A stretch of 64,000 bases of DNA, taken from contig NZ_MLBF01000001.1 of NCBI RefSeq assembly GCF_001936615.1, positions 186,001 through 250,000 on the forward strand, read 5' to 3'. The first letter of the stretch is position 1. Every line of letters begins with the position of its first letter. Under the pieces are notes generated by a model that saw only the letters and a list, made by a program, of their open reading frames with translations, was not told the DNA's origin and did no database searches. The DNA comes from Desulfosporosinus metallidurans (GTDB lineage: Bacteria > Bacillota > Desulfitobacteriia > Desulfitobacteriales > Desulfitobacteriaceae). Position numbers and translations under genes: made by a program. Positions 46,709 through 56,355 of the stretch are shown here, in pieces.

Positions 46709-46781
46709 TGATTAGGTCTGTTTAACTTTAGGTATATTCCTCCCATAGAATATCTCCGACATTTCTTTGGTGAGACGTTGC

Positions 46782-47504
46782 TTAATTTTTTTTTTCCCCA
46801 TTTGGGGAGAGTTCTTTTTTTGCCATACCGAATAAATAATTATCTAAATCAAAATCTTTTAAGAGCATCTTGGTGTGAAAGATATTTTCTTGGTAGACAT
46901 TAACATCAATCATTTGATAAAGTTCTCTCTTCTCCTTGGATAGATAATTTTGGATGGAATTGATTTTGTGATCTATAAAGAATTTTTTGCCATCAAGGTC
47001 ACGGGTGAATCCTCGAACTCGGTAATCAAGGATGGCAATGTCTGCGGAAAAACTAGTCACGAGGTAATTGAGGGCTGCTAGGGGAGAAATTTTTCCGCAA
47101 GTTGAGACATCAATGTCTGCTCTAAAGGTACTAATCCCTTTATTGGGGTGACTTTCTGGATAAGTGTGAACTGTGATGTGGCTTTTATCGAGATGGGCGA
47201 CAACAGCTGATGGGGATAGGGTAGCTACCTCTTGGTCTTCAGATACAAGCATTGTAACACTGGCCCCTTGAGGATCGTAATCCTGTTTGGCAATATTTAA
47301 AACATGCGCTCCGATGATGTTAGCTACATCTTTGAGAATTCTAGCAAGGCGTTCGGAATTATATTCTTCATCAATATATTCAATATAGGCTTGACGATGC
47401 TCGGGCGATTTCGCATAACAGATATCGTACATATTAAAACTGAGGGTTTTAGTAAGGTTATTGAAACCGTATAATTTAAGTTCTCTTAAGGGTTTAATCT
47501 CCAT
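46782..47504 (-). CDS. speD: S-adenosylmethionine decarboxylase proenzyme, E. coli type
   Basis: 240 residues, collinear with the E. coli SpeD rather than the short Bacillus/Thermotoga form: [34 protein letters not shown], the self-cleavage site Lys-Ser in [39 protein letters not shown] and [21 protein letters not shown]. Cleavage makes a pyruvoyl enzyme that yields the aminopropyl donor for spermidine. Ribosome-binding site TTGGAGGAT. No speE is next to it; it is alone on the minus strand. Confidence 0.95.
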   Translation of the reverse strand: MEIKPLRELKLYGFNNLTKTLSFNMYDICYAKSPEHRQAYIEYIDEEYNSERLARILKDVANIIGAHVLNIAKQDYDPQGASVTMLVSEDQEVATLSPSAVVAHLDKSHITVHTYPESHPNKGISTFRADIDVSTCGKISPLAALNYLVTSFSADIAILDYRVRGFTRDLDGKKFFIDHKINSIQNYLSKEKRELYQMIDVNVYQENIFHTKMLLKDFDLDNYLFGMAKKELSPNGEKKN

Positions 47505-47649
47505 TTACATCCTCCAAACTTATTAGTACGATCGAAACAATAACAAAAAGGTGCGCCACTGCAATAAACTGATACAAAGGTTACTCTACGATATTTAGGG
47601 TGAAAATATTCAATTTGCTATTTTACATATATTAACATGTATTTAATCG

Positions 47650-47678
47650 TTGACTCGCTTGTCTCTCTGAGGTATAAT
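47650..47678 (+). promoter_or_regulatory. Promoter of tRNA-Ser(GGA)
   Basis: -35 TTGACT at 47650-47655, 17-base spacer, -10 TATAAT at 47673-47678, about 58 bases ahead of the tRNA. A strong vegetative promoter. Confidence 0.78.
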
Positions 47679-47736
47679 ATCCCTTGTTCACTATATTCAC
47701 CGAAATTGAAAAAGTATTTTGAGGTTTTAGGGACAT

Positions 47737-47828
47737 GGAGAGGTGGCTGAGTGGTCGAAGGCGCCCGCCTGGAAAGCGGGTACATTGGGCAACCGGTGTC
47801 GAGGGTTCAAATCCCTCTCTCTCCGCCA
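47737..47828 (+). tRNA. tRNA-Ser (anticodon GGA)
   Basis: Long-variable-arm serine tRNA. Acceptor GGAGAGG pairs with the 3' CTCTCC strand, anticodon loop CTGGAAA gives GGA, encoded CCA at 47826-47828. Reads UCC and UCU. Its terminator (AGCCAAAGT/ACTTCGGCT plus TTTTTATTTT, 47843-47875) overlaps the SRP RNA promoter. Confidence 0.95.
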
Positions 47829-47852
47829 TTTTAGAGGACTTTAGCCAAAGTA

Positions 47853-47882
47853 TTCGACTTCGGCTTTTTATTTTGCTATAAT
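47853..47882 (+). promoter_or_regulatory. Promoter of the SRP RNA gene, inside the tRNA terminator
   Basis: -35 TTCGAC at 47853-47858, an 18-base spacer, -10 TATAAT at 47877-47882, seven bases before the predicted RNA start. The -35 lies in the loop of the preceding terminator hairpin. Confidence 0.65.
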
Positions 47883-47889
47883 TGATTTA

Positions 47890-48157
47890 GCCGTACTAGA
47901 CGGGGAGGTAGCGGTTCCCTGTAACTTGCAGTCCGCTCTAGCAAGGTGGAATTCCCACGATAGGTCCTCGTCTGTGAAGCCGTCTTTGGTAGGCGGCGAT
48001 GAGATTTTGGTCTTACGCAACAGGACACTCCGAACCGTGTCAGATCTTGACGGAAGCAGCACTAAGGAGAGCGTTTTGTGTGCCGTAAGGTTGCCTGAAT
48101 CGAGTTTGCTAACCAAGGTAACGTTCGGAGGCGATGGTTCAATCAAGGGTGTACGGC
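47890..48157 (+). ncRNA. ffs: Signal recognition particle RNA (large, Bacillus type)
   Basis: 268 bases. Ends pair (GCCGTAC at the 5' end, GTACGGC at the 3' end). It contains the 5' Alu-domain start GGGGAGGTAGCGGTTCCCTG, TGCAGTCCGCTCTAGC, and the Ffh-binding loop GTGTCAGATCTTGACGGAAGCAGCACTAAG. It assembles with Ffh to target membrane proteins. Position between tRNA-Ser and dnaX is usual in this group. Confidence 0.92.
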
Positions 48158-48237
48158 TATTTATAACTGCGATAAAGGTGGGCTATTGTACCATCTTTTT
48201 TGGTATATAGCGCACTCTGTTTATTGAGGGTGAAAGT

Positions 48238-49911
48238 ATGGCTTATTTGGCACTTTACCGTGAATGGCGTCCTAAAACATTTGCAGACATAGTGGGTCAA
48301 GGGCATGTAACGAAAACGTTGGTTAATGCTCTTAAGCAAGAGAAGATCGCCCATGCGTATTTGTTCAGTGGGCCCAGAGGTACAGGTAAAACAACCGCGG
48401 CTAAAATCCTTGCTAAGGCTCTAAATTGCGACCAACCTAATGGGGTGGAACCCTGTAATCATTGTGCTTCCTGCCTCGGCATCGACCATGGTTCGTCCAT
48501 GGAGGTTTTCGAGATTGATGCTGCTTCAAACCGGGGGATTGACGAGATCCGTGATTTGCGCGAAAATGTCAAATTAAGTGCGATACAAGGGAAACATAAG
48601 GTTTATATTATTGATGAAGTACATATGCTGACGACAGAGGCTTTTAATGCCCTGCTCAAGACATTGGAAGAGCCTCCACCACAGGTCATTTTTATCTTAG
48701 CAACAACTGAGGTTCAAAAAATACCTTTGACAATTCTATCGCGCGTACAACGTTTTGAATTTCATCGCATCTCAGTGGAAGATATTCATTCAAGACTGGC
48801 TGAAGTATGCATGTCTTTGGATCGGAAAGTCGATCCAAATGCCTTCGTGGTGATTGCCCAGAAGTCAGAGGGGGGACTCAGGGATGCCTTAAGTATTTTA
48901 GATCAATGTCTTCTCCAGGATGATCCGATCGGAGTAGAAGAGGTTTATCTAGTACTGGGGATGGTCGGTGAGACGTTTAGTGCCGAGTTAGTAGACGCTC
49001 TACTCTCCTCTGATTACGGTAAGTGCTTATCTTTTTTATCAGAAGGAATTCAACAAGGGCGTGACCCAAGGCAGATCATTAGAGAACTCTTAGATTATCT
49101 TCGCCAAATGCTCTTAACTGCGTCTGCCGGAGAAACCCCTTTGGTAGCACCTCATATTCAAGATAGGTTGATCAAACAGAGTACGCAGATCGGGATTTCC
49201 CGAATGTTGCGCTGGATATCGATACTATTACAAGGAGAAGGTCAGCTTAAATATGCCACCAATGCCCGGTTGGCGGCCGAACTCTTGTTGATTCAGACCA
49301 TCCATGAGAGTATACCCACGGCGTTGAGTGGGCAAGAAGAGATTTTAAAGAGGTTATCCGCGTTAGAACAACAGATTAAGATCACCGGTTCAGTACATGA
49401 TCCTATTCTTGAAAGGAAGTCACCGGTAAGCTCTAAAACTAATCGGGCAGTCTCAAGTGATTCTTCCCCATCTCCGAAGACTCCTAAGGTAGAAGCCAAA
49501 ACTGTGGATTTAGGGGAAACTTCGGAAGGGTTCGTAGGTACCTTGAGCATAGAGGGGATTCAGGAGCGTTGGAATGACGTTTTGGACGAAGTTAAAAAAC
49601 GCAAAAAATCCACTCAAGCCTTTTTAATGGAAGGCAAACCAGTTCAACTTGAAGAAACTACCTTGACAATCCTTTTCCGAGAAGGATGTTCCTTTCACAG
49701 GGACAAAGTCAATCAGCTTGAAAATCGTCAGACGATTGAAGAGGTTTTAAAACAATTACTTGGTGTTTCGCTAACCTTGCAGAATTTTATGGTCAGTGAA
49801 TTTCAAACCAAGGAGACACCAGAAGTTAAGGACTTGAAGAGGCAGGAACAGGCTTTGATTGACAAGGCCAAAGACATGTTCGGTGATGATCTCGTGGTAG
49901 TGAGGGAATAG
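48238..49911 (+). CDS. dnaX: DNA polymerase III gamma/tau subunit
   Basis: 557 residues. Walker A GPRGTGKTTAAK (about 45-56), zinc ligands CDQPNGVEPCNHCASC, Walker B IIDEVHMLT, SRVQRF sensor region. A Pro/Ser-rich linker (about 385-430) and a tau-like C-terminal part follow. Clamp loader motor. AGGGTG precedes the ATG. First of the dnaX-ybaB-recR set. Confidence 0.96.
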   Translation: MAYLALYREWRPKTFADIVGQGHVTKTLVNALKQEKIAHAYLFSGPRGTGKTTAAKILAKALNCDQPNGVEPCNHCASCLGIDHGSSMEVFEIDAASNRGIDEIRDLRENVKLSAIQGKHKVYIIDEVHMLTTEAFNALLKTLEEPPPQVIFILATTEVQKIPLTILSRVQRFEFHRISVEDIHSRLAEVCMSLDRKVDPNAFVVIAQKSEGGLRDALSILDQCLLQDDPIGVEEVYLVLGMVGETFSAELVDALLSSDYGKCLSFLSEGIQQGRDPRQIIRELLDYLRQMLLTASAGETPLVAPHIQDRLIKQSTQIGISRMLRWISILLQGEGQLKYATNARLAAELLLIQTIHESIPTALSGQEEILKRLSALEQQIKITGSVHDPILERKSPVSSKTNRAVSSDSSPSPKTPKVEAKTVDLGETSEGFVGTLSIEGIQERWNDVLDEVKKRKKSTQAFLMEGKPVQLEETTLTILFREGCSFHRDKVNQLENRQTIEEVLKQLLGVSLTLQNFMVSEFQTKETPEVKDLKRQEQALIDKAKDMFGDDLVVVRE

Positions 49912-50003
49912 GAGTCTTAGCAGAGGTAGCCTTGGATCAAATTAAACAACAAGAGTATGGAGTATTTAGGGAGCTTAAGATTTAAAAGATAGGAAGTGTT
50001 AAT

Positions 50004-50348
50004 ATGGCAGGTTTAAAAGGAATGGGCGGCGGTATGGGTGGTAATATGAACCAGATGTTGAAGCAAGCACAGAAATTACAAGAGGATATGGCGAGAGCAC
50101 AGGAGGAACTCCAAACCAAAACGGTGGATGCCTCTTCGGGTGGTGGAATGGTCCAGGTTGTCGTGAGTGGGAAAATGGAATTAGTAGAGTTAAAAATTAA
50201 ACCTGAAGCGGTTGACCCTGAGGATGTGGAAATGTTGGAGGACCTTGTTAAGGCCGCATTAAACGAAGGGTTAAGGAAGGCACAAGAAATGGCGAACAAT
50301 GAAATGGGTAAACTGACCGGTGGTTTAAAGATCCCCGGATTGTTCTAG
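50004..50348 (+). CDS. Nucleoid-associated protein YbaB/EbfC
   Basis: 114 residues: Met/Gly-rich N terminus ([16 protein letters not shown]), then the YbaB core [64 protein letters not shown] small dimer that binds DNA as a tweezer-like fold. Standard position between dnaX and recR; TAGGAAGTG site before the ATG. Confidence 0.94.
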   Translation: MAGLKGMGGGMGGNMNQMLKQAQKLQEDMARAQEELQTKTVDASSGGGMVQVVVSGKMELVELKIKPEAVDPEDVEMLEDLVKAALNEGLRKAQEMANNEMGKLTGGLKIPGLF

Positions 50349-50355
50349 GTGATCT

Positions 50356-50952
50356 ATGGATTTTTTACAGTACCCACAACCTATGGCAGATCTCATTAGT
50401 AGCTTGGCTCGTCTACCGGGGATCGGCCCCAAGACGGCAGGACGGTTGGCTTTTTACCTTCTTCAACAACCACAGGTTTCCGAGGATTTGGCTAAGGCTA
50501 TTGTTGTGGCAAACCGGGATATTATGAAATGTTCAATTTGCTCAAACTTTACAGATAGAGACCCCTGTGCACTTTGTCAAAATACCCAAAGAGATCAAAC
50601 ATCACTTTGCATTGTCGAGCATCCAAGAGATGTTGTGTCCTTGGAGAAAACTAGGGAATTCAAAGGGCTTTACCATGTGCTCCACGGTGTCCTCTCACCA
50701 ATGGATGGAATTGGTCCAGAGCAGTTGACCGTCAATCAGCTTCTGAAACGATTAGATGGAATAAAAGAAGTGGTCATGGCTCTAAATCCCACCGTAGAAG
50801 GGGAGGCAACGTCTTTATATTTGGCGCGTTTACTCAAACCCTTGGGAATCAAAGTAACTCGCATTGCGCATGGCCTTCCTGTTGGTGGAGATCTGGAATA
50901 TGCTGACGAAGTAACTATTGCTCGAGCTTTAGAAGGTCGAAGACAACTTTAA
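50356..50952 (+). CDS. recR: Recombination protein RecR
   Basis: 198 residues: N-terminal helix-hairpin-helix (LARLPGIGPKTAGRLAFYLL), four-Cys zinc motif CSICSNFTDRDPCALC, Toprim domain with EHPRDVVSLEKT and the C-terminal VTRIAHGLPVGGDLEYADEVTI. Acts with RecF/RecO in gap repair. 7 bases after ybaB. Confidence 0.96.
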   Translation: MDFLQYPQPMADLISSLARLPGIGPKTAGRLAFYLLQQPQVSEDLAKAIVVANRDIMKCSICSNFTDRDPCALCQNTQRDQTSLCIVEHPRDVVSLEKTREFKGLYHVLHGVLSPMDGIGPEQLTVNQLLKRLDGIKEVVMALNPTVEGEATSLYLARLLKPLGIKVTRIAHGLPVGGDLEYADEVTIARALEGRRQL

Positions 50953-51147
50953 ATAACTTCAAATCTCAATTACAATTTAAACGGTTATTTTATAAAGAGC
51001 ATGTTCACTGTTGTTAGGGTTATATCAGTGAACATGCCTTTCTTATTAAGTGGGCAATTAGAGGTTTATTGACTAATTTAGAGTTCTTCTTTGTCCAGCG
51101 TGTGCATATTTATAGGACTAGCACTGACAGGACGAGGAGGAATATCC

Positions 51148-51402
51148 ATGACCCTGATCTTTCTTGGTCTGCTAATTTTACTAATAGGCTTTGTTGTTCG
51201 TTCTACCCTTGGGAAGCCTAATTTATTTTTGAAGGTTATTATTCATATGTTAGGGGGAATTGTCGGACTCTGGTTGTTCGATTTTTTGCTTAGTATTTTG
51301 GGGTTTGCAATTCCCATTAATCTTTTTACGATCATCTTGGTCGGTTTCCTAGGGTTTCCAGGAGTTGTAGCTTTAGGCGTGCTCCAGTTTCTGGGAATCT
51401 AA
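51148..51402 (+). CDS. bofA: Pro-sigma-K processing inhibitor BofA family protein
   Basis: About 84 residues, two to three membrane segments with the late LLSILGFAIPINLFTIILVGFLGFPGVVALGVLQFL pattern of BofA. In Bacillus it holds the SpoIVFB protease inactive in the mother cell. I start at ATG 51148-51150 because GAGGAGG lies eight bases upstream; a longer frame starting 19 codons earlier has no site. The recR-bofA order is conserved. Confidence 0.85.
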   Translation: MTLIFLGLLILLIGFVVRSTLGKPNLFLKVIIHMLGGIVGLWLFDFLLSILGFAIPINLFTIILVGFLGFPGVVALGVLQFLGI

Positions 51403-51833
51403 CATAGGTTAAATTATCCTACAGTTTTACTGCTGAGGAATTATTTTCAAGATACCTAACTATAAATTATTGACGAATGAAACAATTAAGGGGTATACTG
51501 CTTTATAGGGGGACTATTCGGGTCAGAACTGAAATAGTTCCCTTCTGTGTATTATTTTCTGGTCGGTAGGTTGCTCGATGTTAGAAATTAACAAATGAAG
51601 TGCGACAGAAATTTGACTATAATGTGAATTATGTTTTTTTTGTACAAACACTAAGGTTATGTTATGCTTACTTATATAAGTGAATTGGCTAGACGGTCAG
51701 ACCGGATTTCTACAATTGTTTAATTTTTTCACAAGCTACTTTTACTTTTTCTTGGACTTAGGGGTAGCGAGGGTTCGCCCTCCATAAAGCCTTTAAAGTT
51801 AGATTAATCACATAATTAGGAGGATACAATAAC
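51403..51833. other. 431-base gap upstream of nifJ with two promoter candidates and a short hairpin transcript
   Basis: No gene. TTGACG at 51470-51475 with TATACT at 51494-51499 could start a short RNA that ends at the hairpin GGGGGACTATT/AATAGTTCCC (51519-51543). A second promoter candidate TTGTAC at 51640-51645, 17 bases, TATGCT at 51663-51668 could drive nifJ. The rest is AT-rich. Confidence 0.4.
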
Positions 51834-54800
51834 ATGGCAAAAATGAAGACAATGGATGGTAATGAAGCGGCCGCCCACGCGTCCTATGCGTTTACTGAAG
51901 TCGCCGCAATCTTCCCGATCACCCCTTCTTCGACGATGGCTGAATTAGTCGATGAGTGGGCTGCACATGGAAGGAAAAATGTATTTGGGCAAGCTGTAAA
52001 AGTCGTGGAGATGCAATCCGAGGCTGGTGCTGCCGGTGCGTTACACGGTTCCCTTCAGGCCGGAGCTTTAACGACCACTTATACAGCTTCACAAGGCTTA
52101 CTTTTGATGATCCCTAATATGTATAAAATTGCGGGTGAGCTTCTGCCTTGCGTATTCCATGTCAGTGCTCGTGCCTTAGCAACCCATGCACTTTCAATTT
52201 TCGGTGATCATCAGGACGTAATGTCCGTGCGCGCAACGGGTTTTGCTGAGCTTTCTTCCCATAACGTACAAGAAGCATTAGACTTGGGCTTTATTGCTCA
52301 CCTCGCATCGATAAAATCTCGCGTACCATTCCTTCATTTCTTTGATGGATTCCGTACTTCACATGAAATCCAAAAAATTGAAGTCCCGGAGTATGAGGAA
52401 GTTGCTAAACTCTTAGATATGGAAGCAGTTCAAGCCTTCCGTGACCGTTCTTTGAATCCGGAGCGTCCAGTTCTTCGCGGAACTGCTCAAAACCCCGATA
52501 TCTATTTCCAAGGCCGTGAAGCGTCCAATGGTTTCTATTCTGTGATTCCTGACATGGTCGAACATTATATGCAAGAATATAAGAAACTCACTGGCCGTGA
52601 ATATCATCCTTTCCAATATTATGGGGCTGAAGATGCCGAGTATGTCATTGTGGCCATGGGCTCGATCTGTGACACGATTGAAGAAACCATAGACTATTTG
52701 GTTGCCCAAGGGGAAAAGGTTGGGGTCATTAAAGTTCATCTGTATCGTCCGTTTTCTAGTGATTACTTCTTTAAAGTTTTGCCACCCACTGTTAAGAAAA
52801 TTGCTGTTCTTGACCGTACTAAAGAGCCTGGCGCCAAGGGTGAACCTCTTTATTTAGATATTAAGGATATTTTTTACACGAGCGATATTAAGCCAGTGAT
52901 CGTCGGTGGTCGCTATGGTTTGGGATCGAAAGATACCACACCTTCCCAAGTTTTGGCTGTATACAAGAACCTCAAGGCGGAAAACCCGAAAAATGGCTTT
53001 ACCGTCGGTATTGTGGATGACGTAACCCATACCTCCTTAGCTGAAGAAGAAATTATTGATACTGCTCCAGAAGGGACTATTTCCTGTAAATTTTGGGGCC
53101 TTGGTTCAGATGGTACAGTCGGCGCAAATAAGCAAGCCATTAAGATTATTGGGGATCACACGAAGCTCTTTGTACAAGCTTATTTTCAATACGATAGTAA
53201 AAAATCAGGCGGAATCACGGTTTCCCATCTTCGCTTTGGTAAAAAAGAAATTAAATCGCCCTATTATGTTACGGGTACAAATTACATCGCTTGCTCTAAC
53301 CAAACCTACGTTTACAAATATGACCTCTTAAAAGGTCTAAAGAAAAATGGTATCTTTGTCTTGAATTGCAATTGGAGTGTTGAAGAACTAGAAGAAAAAC
53401 TTCCGGCTGACATGAAGCAATTCATTGCGAAAAACAATGTAAATTTCTACATTATTGATGCGATAGAGATTGCTGGTAAAATCGGCCTCCGTTCTCGTAC
53501 TAACATGATCATGCAAGCCGCTTTCTTCAAGCTCGCTAACGTCATTCCTGTAGACGAGGCCATTGACTATCTAAAAGCTTCCGTCGTAAAATCCTATGGT
53601 AAAAAGGGCCAAAACATTGTAGATATGAACATCGCGGCGATTGATCTTGGTGTATCTTCCTTTGTTAAAGTGGAAGTGCCAGCGTCTTGGGCTGATGCAG
53701 ACAATGCACAAGCACAAGCTGCTGCTGCAGTTGAAGAACCTCAATTTGTGAAAGATATTCTCCGTCCAGTGAACGCTATGGCAGGAGATGACCTGCCAGT
53801 TAGCACTTTCTTGGGCCGTGAAGATGGAACTTCACCGCTAGGAACGGCTGCTTTCGAAAAACGCGGTATTGCCGTCATCGTACCTGAGTGGCAAGTGGAT
53901 AAATGTATCCAGTGTAACCAATGTTCTTATGTTTGCCCTCATGCAGCGATTCGTCCGTTCTTATTGAACGAAGAAGAAGTGAAAAACGCCCCGGAAACGT
54001 TCAACACTAAGAAGGCAAATGGTAAGGAGGCAACGGGTCTGCAATTCCGCGTTCAAGTAAGCCCGTTGGATTGCACTGGTTGCGGAAACTGTGCCGAAGT
54101 TTGCCCTGCTAAAGGGAAGGCCCTTATAATGGAACCTGCCTCTGAACAAATCGAACGTCAAGCTGAGAACTGGGAGTATGCAGTTAGTCTGACAAACAAG
54201 AGCAAGCTCTTTGACGTGACTACGGTTAAAGCGAGTCAGTTTGCTCAGCCATTACTGGAGTTTAACGGCGCATGCCCAGGGTGTGGTGAGACAGCTTATG
54301 TTAAACTAATTACTCAGCTTTATGGTGATCGCATGATGATTGCTAACGCTACAGGCTGTAGTTCTATCTGGTCCGGAAGTGCTCCTTCAATTCCATACAC
54401 CACTAACCAAGAAGGCAAAGGTCCCGCTTGGGCTAACTCCTTGTTTGAAGACAATGCTGAGTTTGGCTATGGTATGTACGTAGGGGTTCGTCAACAACGC
54501 GAGAAACTGGCTGATTTGATGAAGCAAGCACTTGAGCTGGAAATTAGTGCTGAGCTAAAAGAAGGGTTCCAAGAGTGGCTTAAGGGTTCAGATGATGCCG
54601 ACGCCTCCAAAGCTGCATCTATTAAGATCCTTGCCGGTCTTCAAGCGTACGCAGGGGATAATGAAGTTCTTGCAGAGATTTCTGCTAAGAAAGATCATCT
54701 TGTTAAAAAATCCCAGTGGATCATCGGTGGAGATGGTTGGGCATATGATATTGGATTTGGAGGATTAGACCACGTCTTAGCCTCTGGAGATGATGTCAAC

Positions 54801-55364
54801 GTGCTTGTGGTTGATACGGAGGTTTACTCTAATACCGGCGGACAATCTTCGAAATCAACTCCTAGCGCTGCAGTTGCCAAATTTGCAGCTTCTGGCAAGA
54901 AGATTCGCAAAAAAGACTTGGGCGTTATGGCTATGAGTTACGGTTATGTTTATGTCGCGCAAATTGCTTTGGGTGCAGACATGGCCCAAACGCTTAAAGT
55001 TATGAAAGAAGCGGAAGCTTATAAAGGACCTTCTTTGATTATTGCTTACGCTCCATGTATCAACCATGGTCTCAAGTCGGGTATGACTAAGAGTGTACAA
55101 GAGGCGAAGAAAGCAGTTGATTCCGGCTACTGGCATCTTTATCGCTTCAACCCAGAACTTGCAGATCAAGGAAATAATCCATTTAGCCTTGATTCCAAAG
55201 AGCCGACTTCGTCCTTCCGTGAATTCATCATGGGAGAAGTTCGTTATTCTTCCTTGTTGAACACTTTCCCGGAAAGTGCAGAGGAACTTTTTGTGGGCGC
55301 TGAGAAGTACGCGAAAATTCGCTATGAGTCCTATAAACGTCTCGCTGACCAAAAGTGGGACTAG
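51834..55364 (+). CDS. nifJ: Pyruvate:ferredoxin (flavodoxin) oxidoreductase
   Basis: 1176 residues, a single-chain PFOR. Domain I has FPITPSSTMAELVDEW; the gamma-like domain follows (about 400-650). The ferredoxin domain has two [4Fe-4S] motifs (CIQCNQCSYVCPHA and CTGCGNCAEVCPAKG). The TPP domain has GACPGCGETAYVKL, GDGWAYDIGFGGLDH and SNTGGQ. Converts pyruvate plus CoA to acetyl-CoA, CO2 and reduced ferredoxin, the main fate of pyruvate in anaerobes. Strong TTAGGAGG site; terminator follows. Confidence 0.97.
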   Translation: MAKMKTMDGNEAAAHASYAFTEVAAIFPITPSSTMAELVDEWAAHGRKNVFGQAVKVVEMQSEAGAAGALHGSLQAGALTTTYTASQGLLLMIPNMYKIAGELLPCVFHVSARALATHALSIFGDHQDVMSVRATGFAELSSHNVQEALDLGFIAHLASIKSRVPFLHFFDGFRTSHEIQKIEVPEYEEVAKLLDMEAVQAFRDRSLNPERPVLRGTAQNPDIYFQGREASNGFYSVIPDMVEHYMQEYKKLTGREYHPFQYYGAEDAEYVIVAMGSICDTIEETIDYLVAQGEKVGVIKVHLYRPFSSDYFFKVLPPTVKKIAVLDRTKEPGAKGEPLYLDIKDIFYTSDIKPVIVGGRYGLGSKDTTPSQVLAVYKNLKAENPKNGFTVGIVDDVTHTSLAEEEIIDTAPEGTISCKFWGLGSDGTVGANKQAIKIIGDHTKLFVQAYFQYDSKKSGGITVSHLRFGKKEIKSPYYVTGTNYIACSNQTYVYKYDLLKGLKKNGIFVLNCNWSVEELEEKLPADMKQFIAKNNVNFYIIDAIEIAGKIGLRSRTNMIMQAAFFKLANVIPVDEAIDYLKASVVKSYGKKGQNIVDMNIAAIDLGVSSFVKVEVPASWADADNAQAQAAAAVEEPQFVKDILRPVNAMAGDDLPVSTFLGREDGTSPLGTAAFEKRGIAVIVPEWQVDKCIQCNQCSYVCPHAAIRPFLLNEEEVKNAPETFNTKKANGKEATGLQFRVQVSPLDCTGCGNCAEVCPAKGKALIMEPASEQIERQAENWEYAVSLTNKSKLFDVTTVKASQFAQPLLEFNGACPGCGETAYVKLITQLYGDRMMIANATGCSSIWSGSAPSIPYTTNQEGKGPAWANSLFEDNAEFGYGMYVGVRQQREKLADLMKQALELEISAELKEGFQEWLKGSDDADASKAASIKILAGLQAYAGDNEVLAEISAKKDHLVKKSQWIIGGDGWAYDIGFGGLDHVLASGDDVNVLVVDTEVYSNTGGQSSKSTPSAAVAKFAASGKKIRKKDLGVMAMSYGYVYVAQIALGADMAQTLKVMKEAEAYKGPSLIIAYAPCINHGLKSGMTKSVQEAKKAVDSGYWHLYRFNPELADQGNNPFSLDSKEPTSSFREFIMGEVRYSSLLNTFPESAEELFVGAEKYAKIRYESYKRLADQKWD

Positions 55365-55399
55365 AGATAGAATCGAATCGTTTCATTCTTCATTGATCT

Positions 55400-55428
55400 G
55401 AAAGAGCAGGGTTACCTGCTCTTTTTTT
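55400..55428 (+). terminator. Rho-independent terminator after nifJ
   Basis: AAAGAGCAGG and CCTGCTCTTT form a ten-base stem with a four-base loop, then TTTTC. About 37 bases after the stop. Confidence 0.92.
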
Positions 55429-55584
55429 CTTGGGTTCCCCTTTAATTGTATATGAGGGTAGACTAGAGGAAAATACAAAGAAAATCTCCTCCAATTTCCT
55501 AAAATGTTCGAAAGAACTCAGGGCAGGGTATATCAAAAGTACGCATGGGGAACTATTTAACAGTAGTTCCCCAAACTTTATTTT

Positions 55585-56298
55585 ATGAGTCCATGGATTT
55601 ACAACTTAACACAAAGAGGTGAGACTCTGAAAAGAATAGTCGAAGCATATGTAGGGGAATATGCCAGTGGAAAAAGTGAATGTGCAGTGAACCGTGCACT
55701 AGAGTTGTTACCCTTGCCAAGTGTCCAACATCCAATTACTTTAGTAGATTTAGATACCGTCGAACCAACCTATACCTTGCGTCCAATTCGAGAGGAACTT
55801 ATAGGGCTTGGACTCGATGTTGTGGCATGGTCAACCGCCGAAACGACGGGATTGGGAGAAGCTGGATCTGTAATTCGTCCGGAGATGCGTTGGGTTCTCA
55901 AGCGCCCTGGCAGTCTTATCCTTGATATTGGCTATGGCGTGCAAGGGGCTAAAACTTTGAATATCATCGAAGGAGCTTGGGATGACCAAGACCTCAAGAT
56001 TCTGGCAGTCCTCAATCTTGGGCGTCCATTAACAGGATCGTATGAAGATATGCTGGATTATGTCCGAGAACTGGGGCCGATACACGGACTGATTAATAAC
56101 TCCCATTTAGGGGAGGAAACAACGGTTTCCTTTATCCAAGAAGGGGCTCGGGTTGTGTCTGAAGTTGGAGAAGTGCTACATATTCCAGTTGTCGCCACGA
56201 CAGCGGATGAGAAGTTGCGTGATAAATTAGGTTCTAGTGATGGGTTGGGGCACCCTGTGCGTTATTTGACACGCTTTATGCCCCATGCCTTTTGGTAA
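55585..56298 (+). CDS. P-loop NTPase of unknown role beside the 2-oxoacid oxidoreductase
   Basis: 237 residues. Walker A GEYASGKS (residues 24-31) follows LKRIVEAYV; VDLDTVEPTYTLRPIREEL resembles a switch region of SIMIBI-class (MinD/CobB-like) ATPases; SLILDIGYGVQGAK is a likely Walker B. Two other landmarks, AVLNLGRPLTG and GPIHGLINNSHLGEETT, look like base-recognition loops. No membrane segment. I do not recognise a named family. It lies 57 bases before korA, and may serve in assembly or regulation of that enzyme (inference). Start uncertain: ATG 55585 lacks a clear site, while AAGAGGTGAG sits 30 bases in before a CTG. Confidence 0.72.
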   Translation: MSPWIYNLTQRGETLKRIVEAYVGEYASGKSECAVNRALELLPLPSVQHPITLVDLDTVEPTYTLRPIREELIGLGLDVVAWSTAETTGLGEAGSVIRPEMRWVLKRPGSLILDIGYGVQGAKTLNIIEGAWDDQDLKILAVLNLGRPLTGSYEDMLDYVRELGPIHGLINNSHLGEETTVSFIQEGARVVSEVGEVLHIPVVATTADEKLRDKLGSSDGLGHPVRYLTRFMPHAFW

Positions 56299-56355
56299 TA
56301 GGGGTTTCAACCCTTTTGCATTTGCTTTAAAAACTTAGGAGGTGTAAAACTAAAT

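Noticed and set aside
47926..48210. Protein-coding frames across the SRP RNA
   Set aside because: The sequence is an SRP RNA with paired ends and the Ffh-binding loop. The frames on either strand have no ribosome-binding site.
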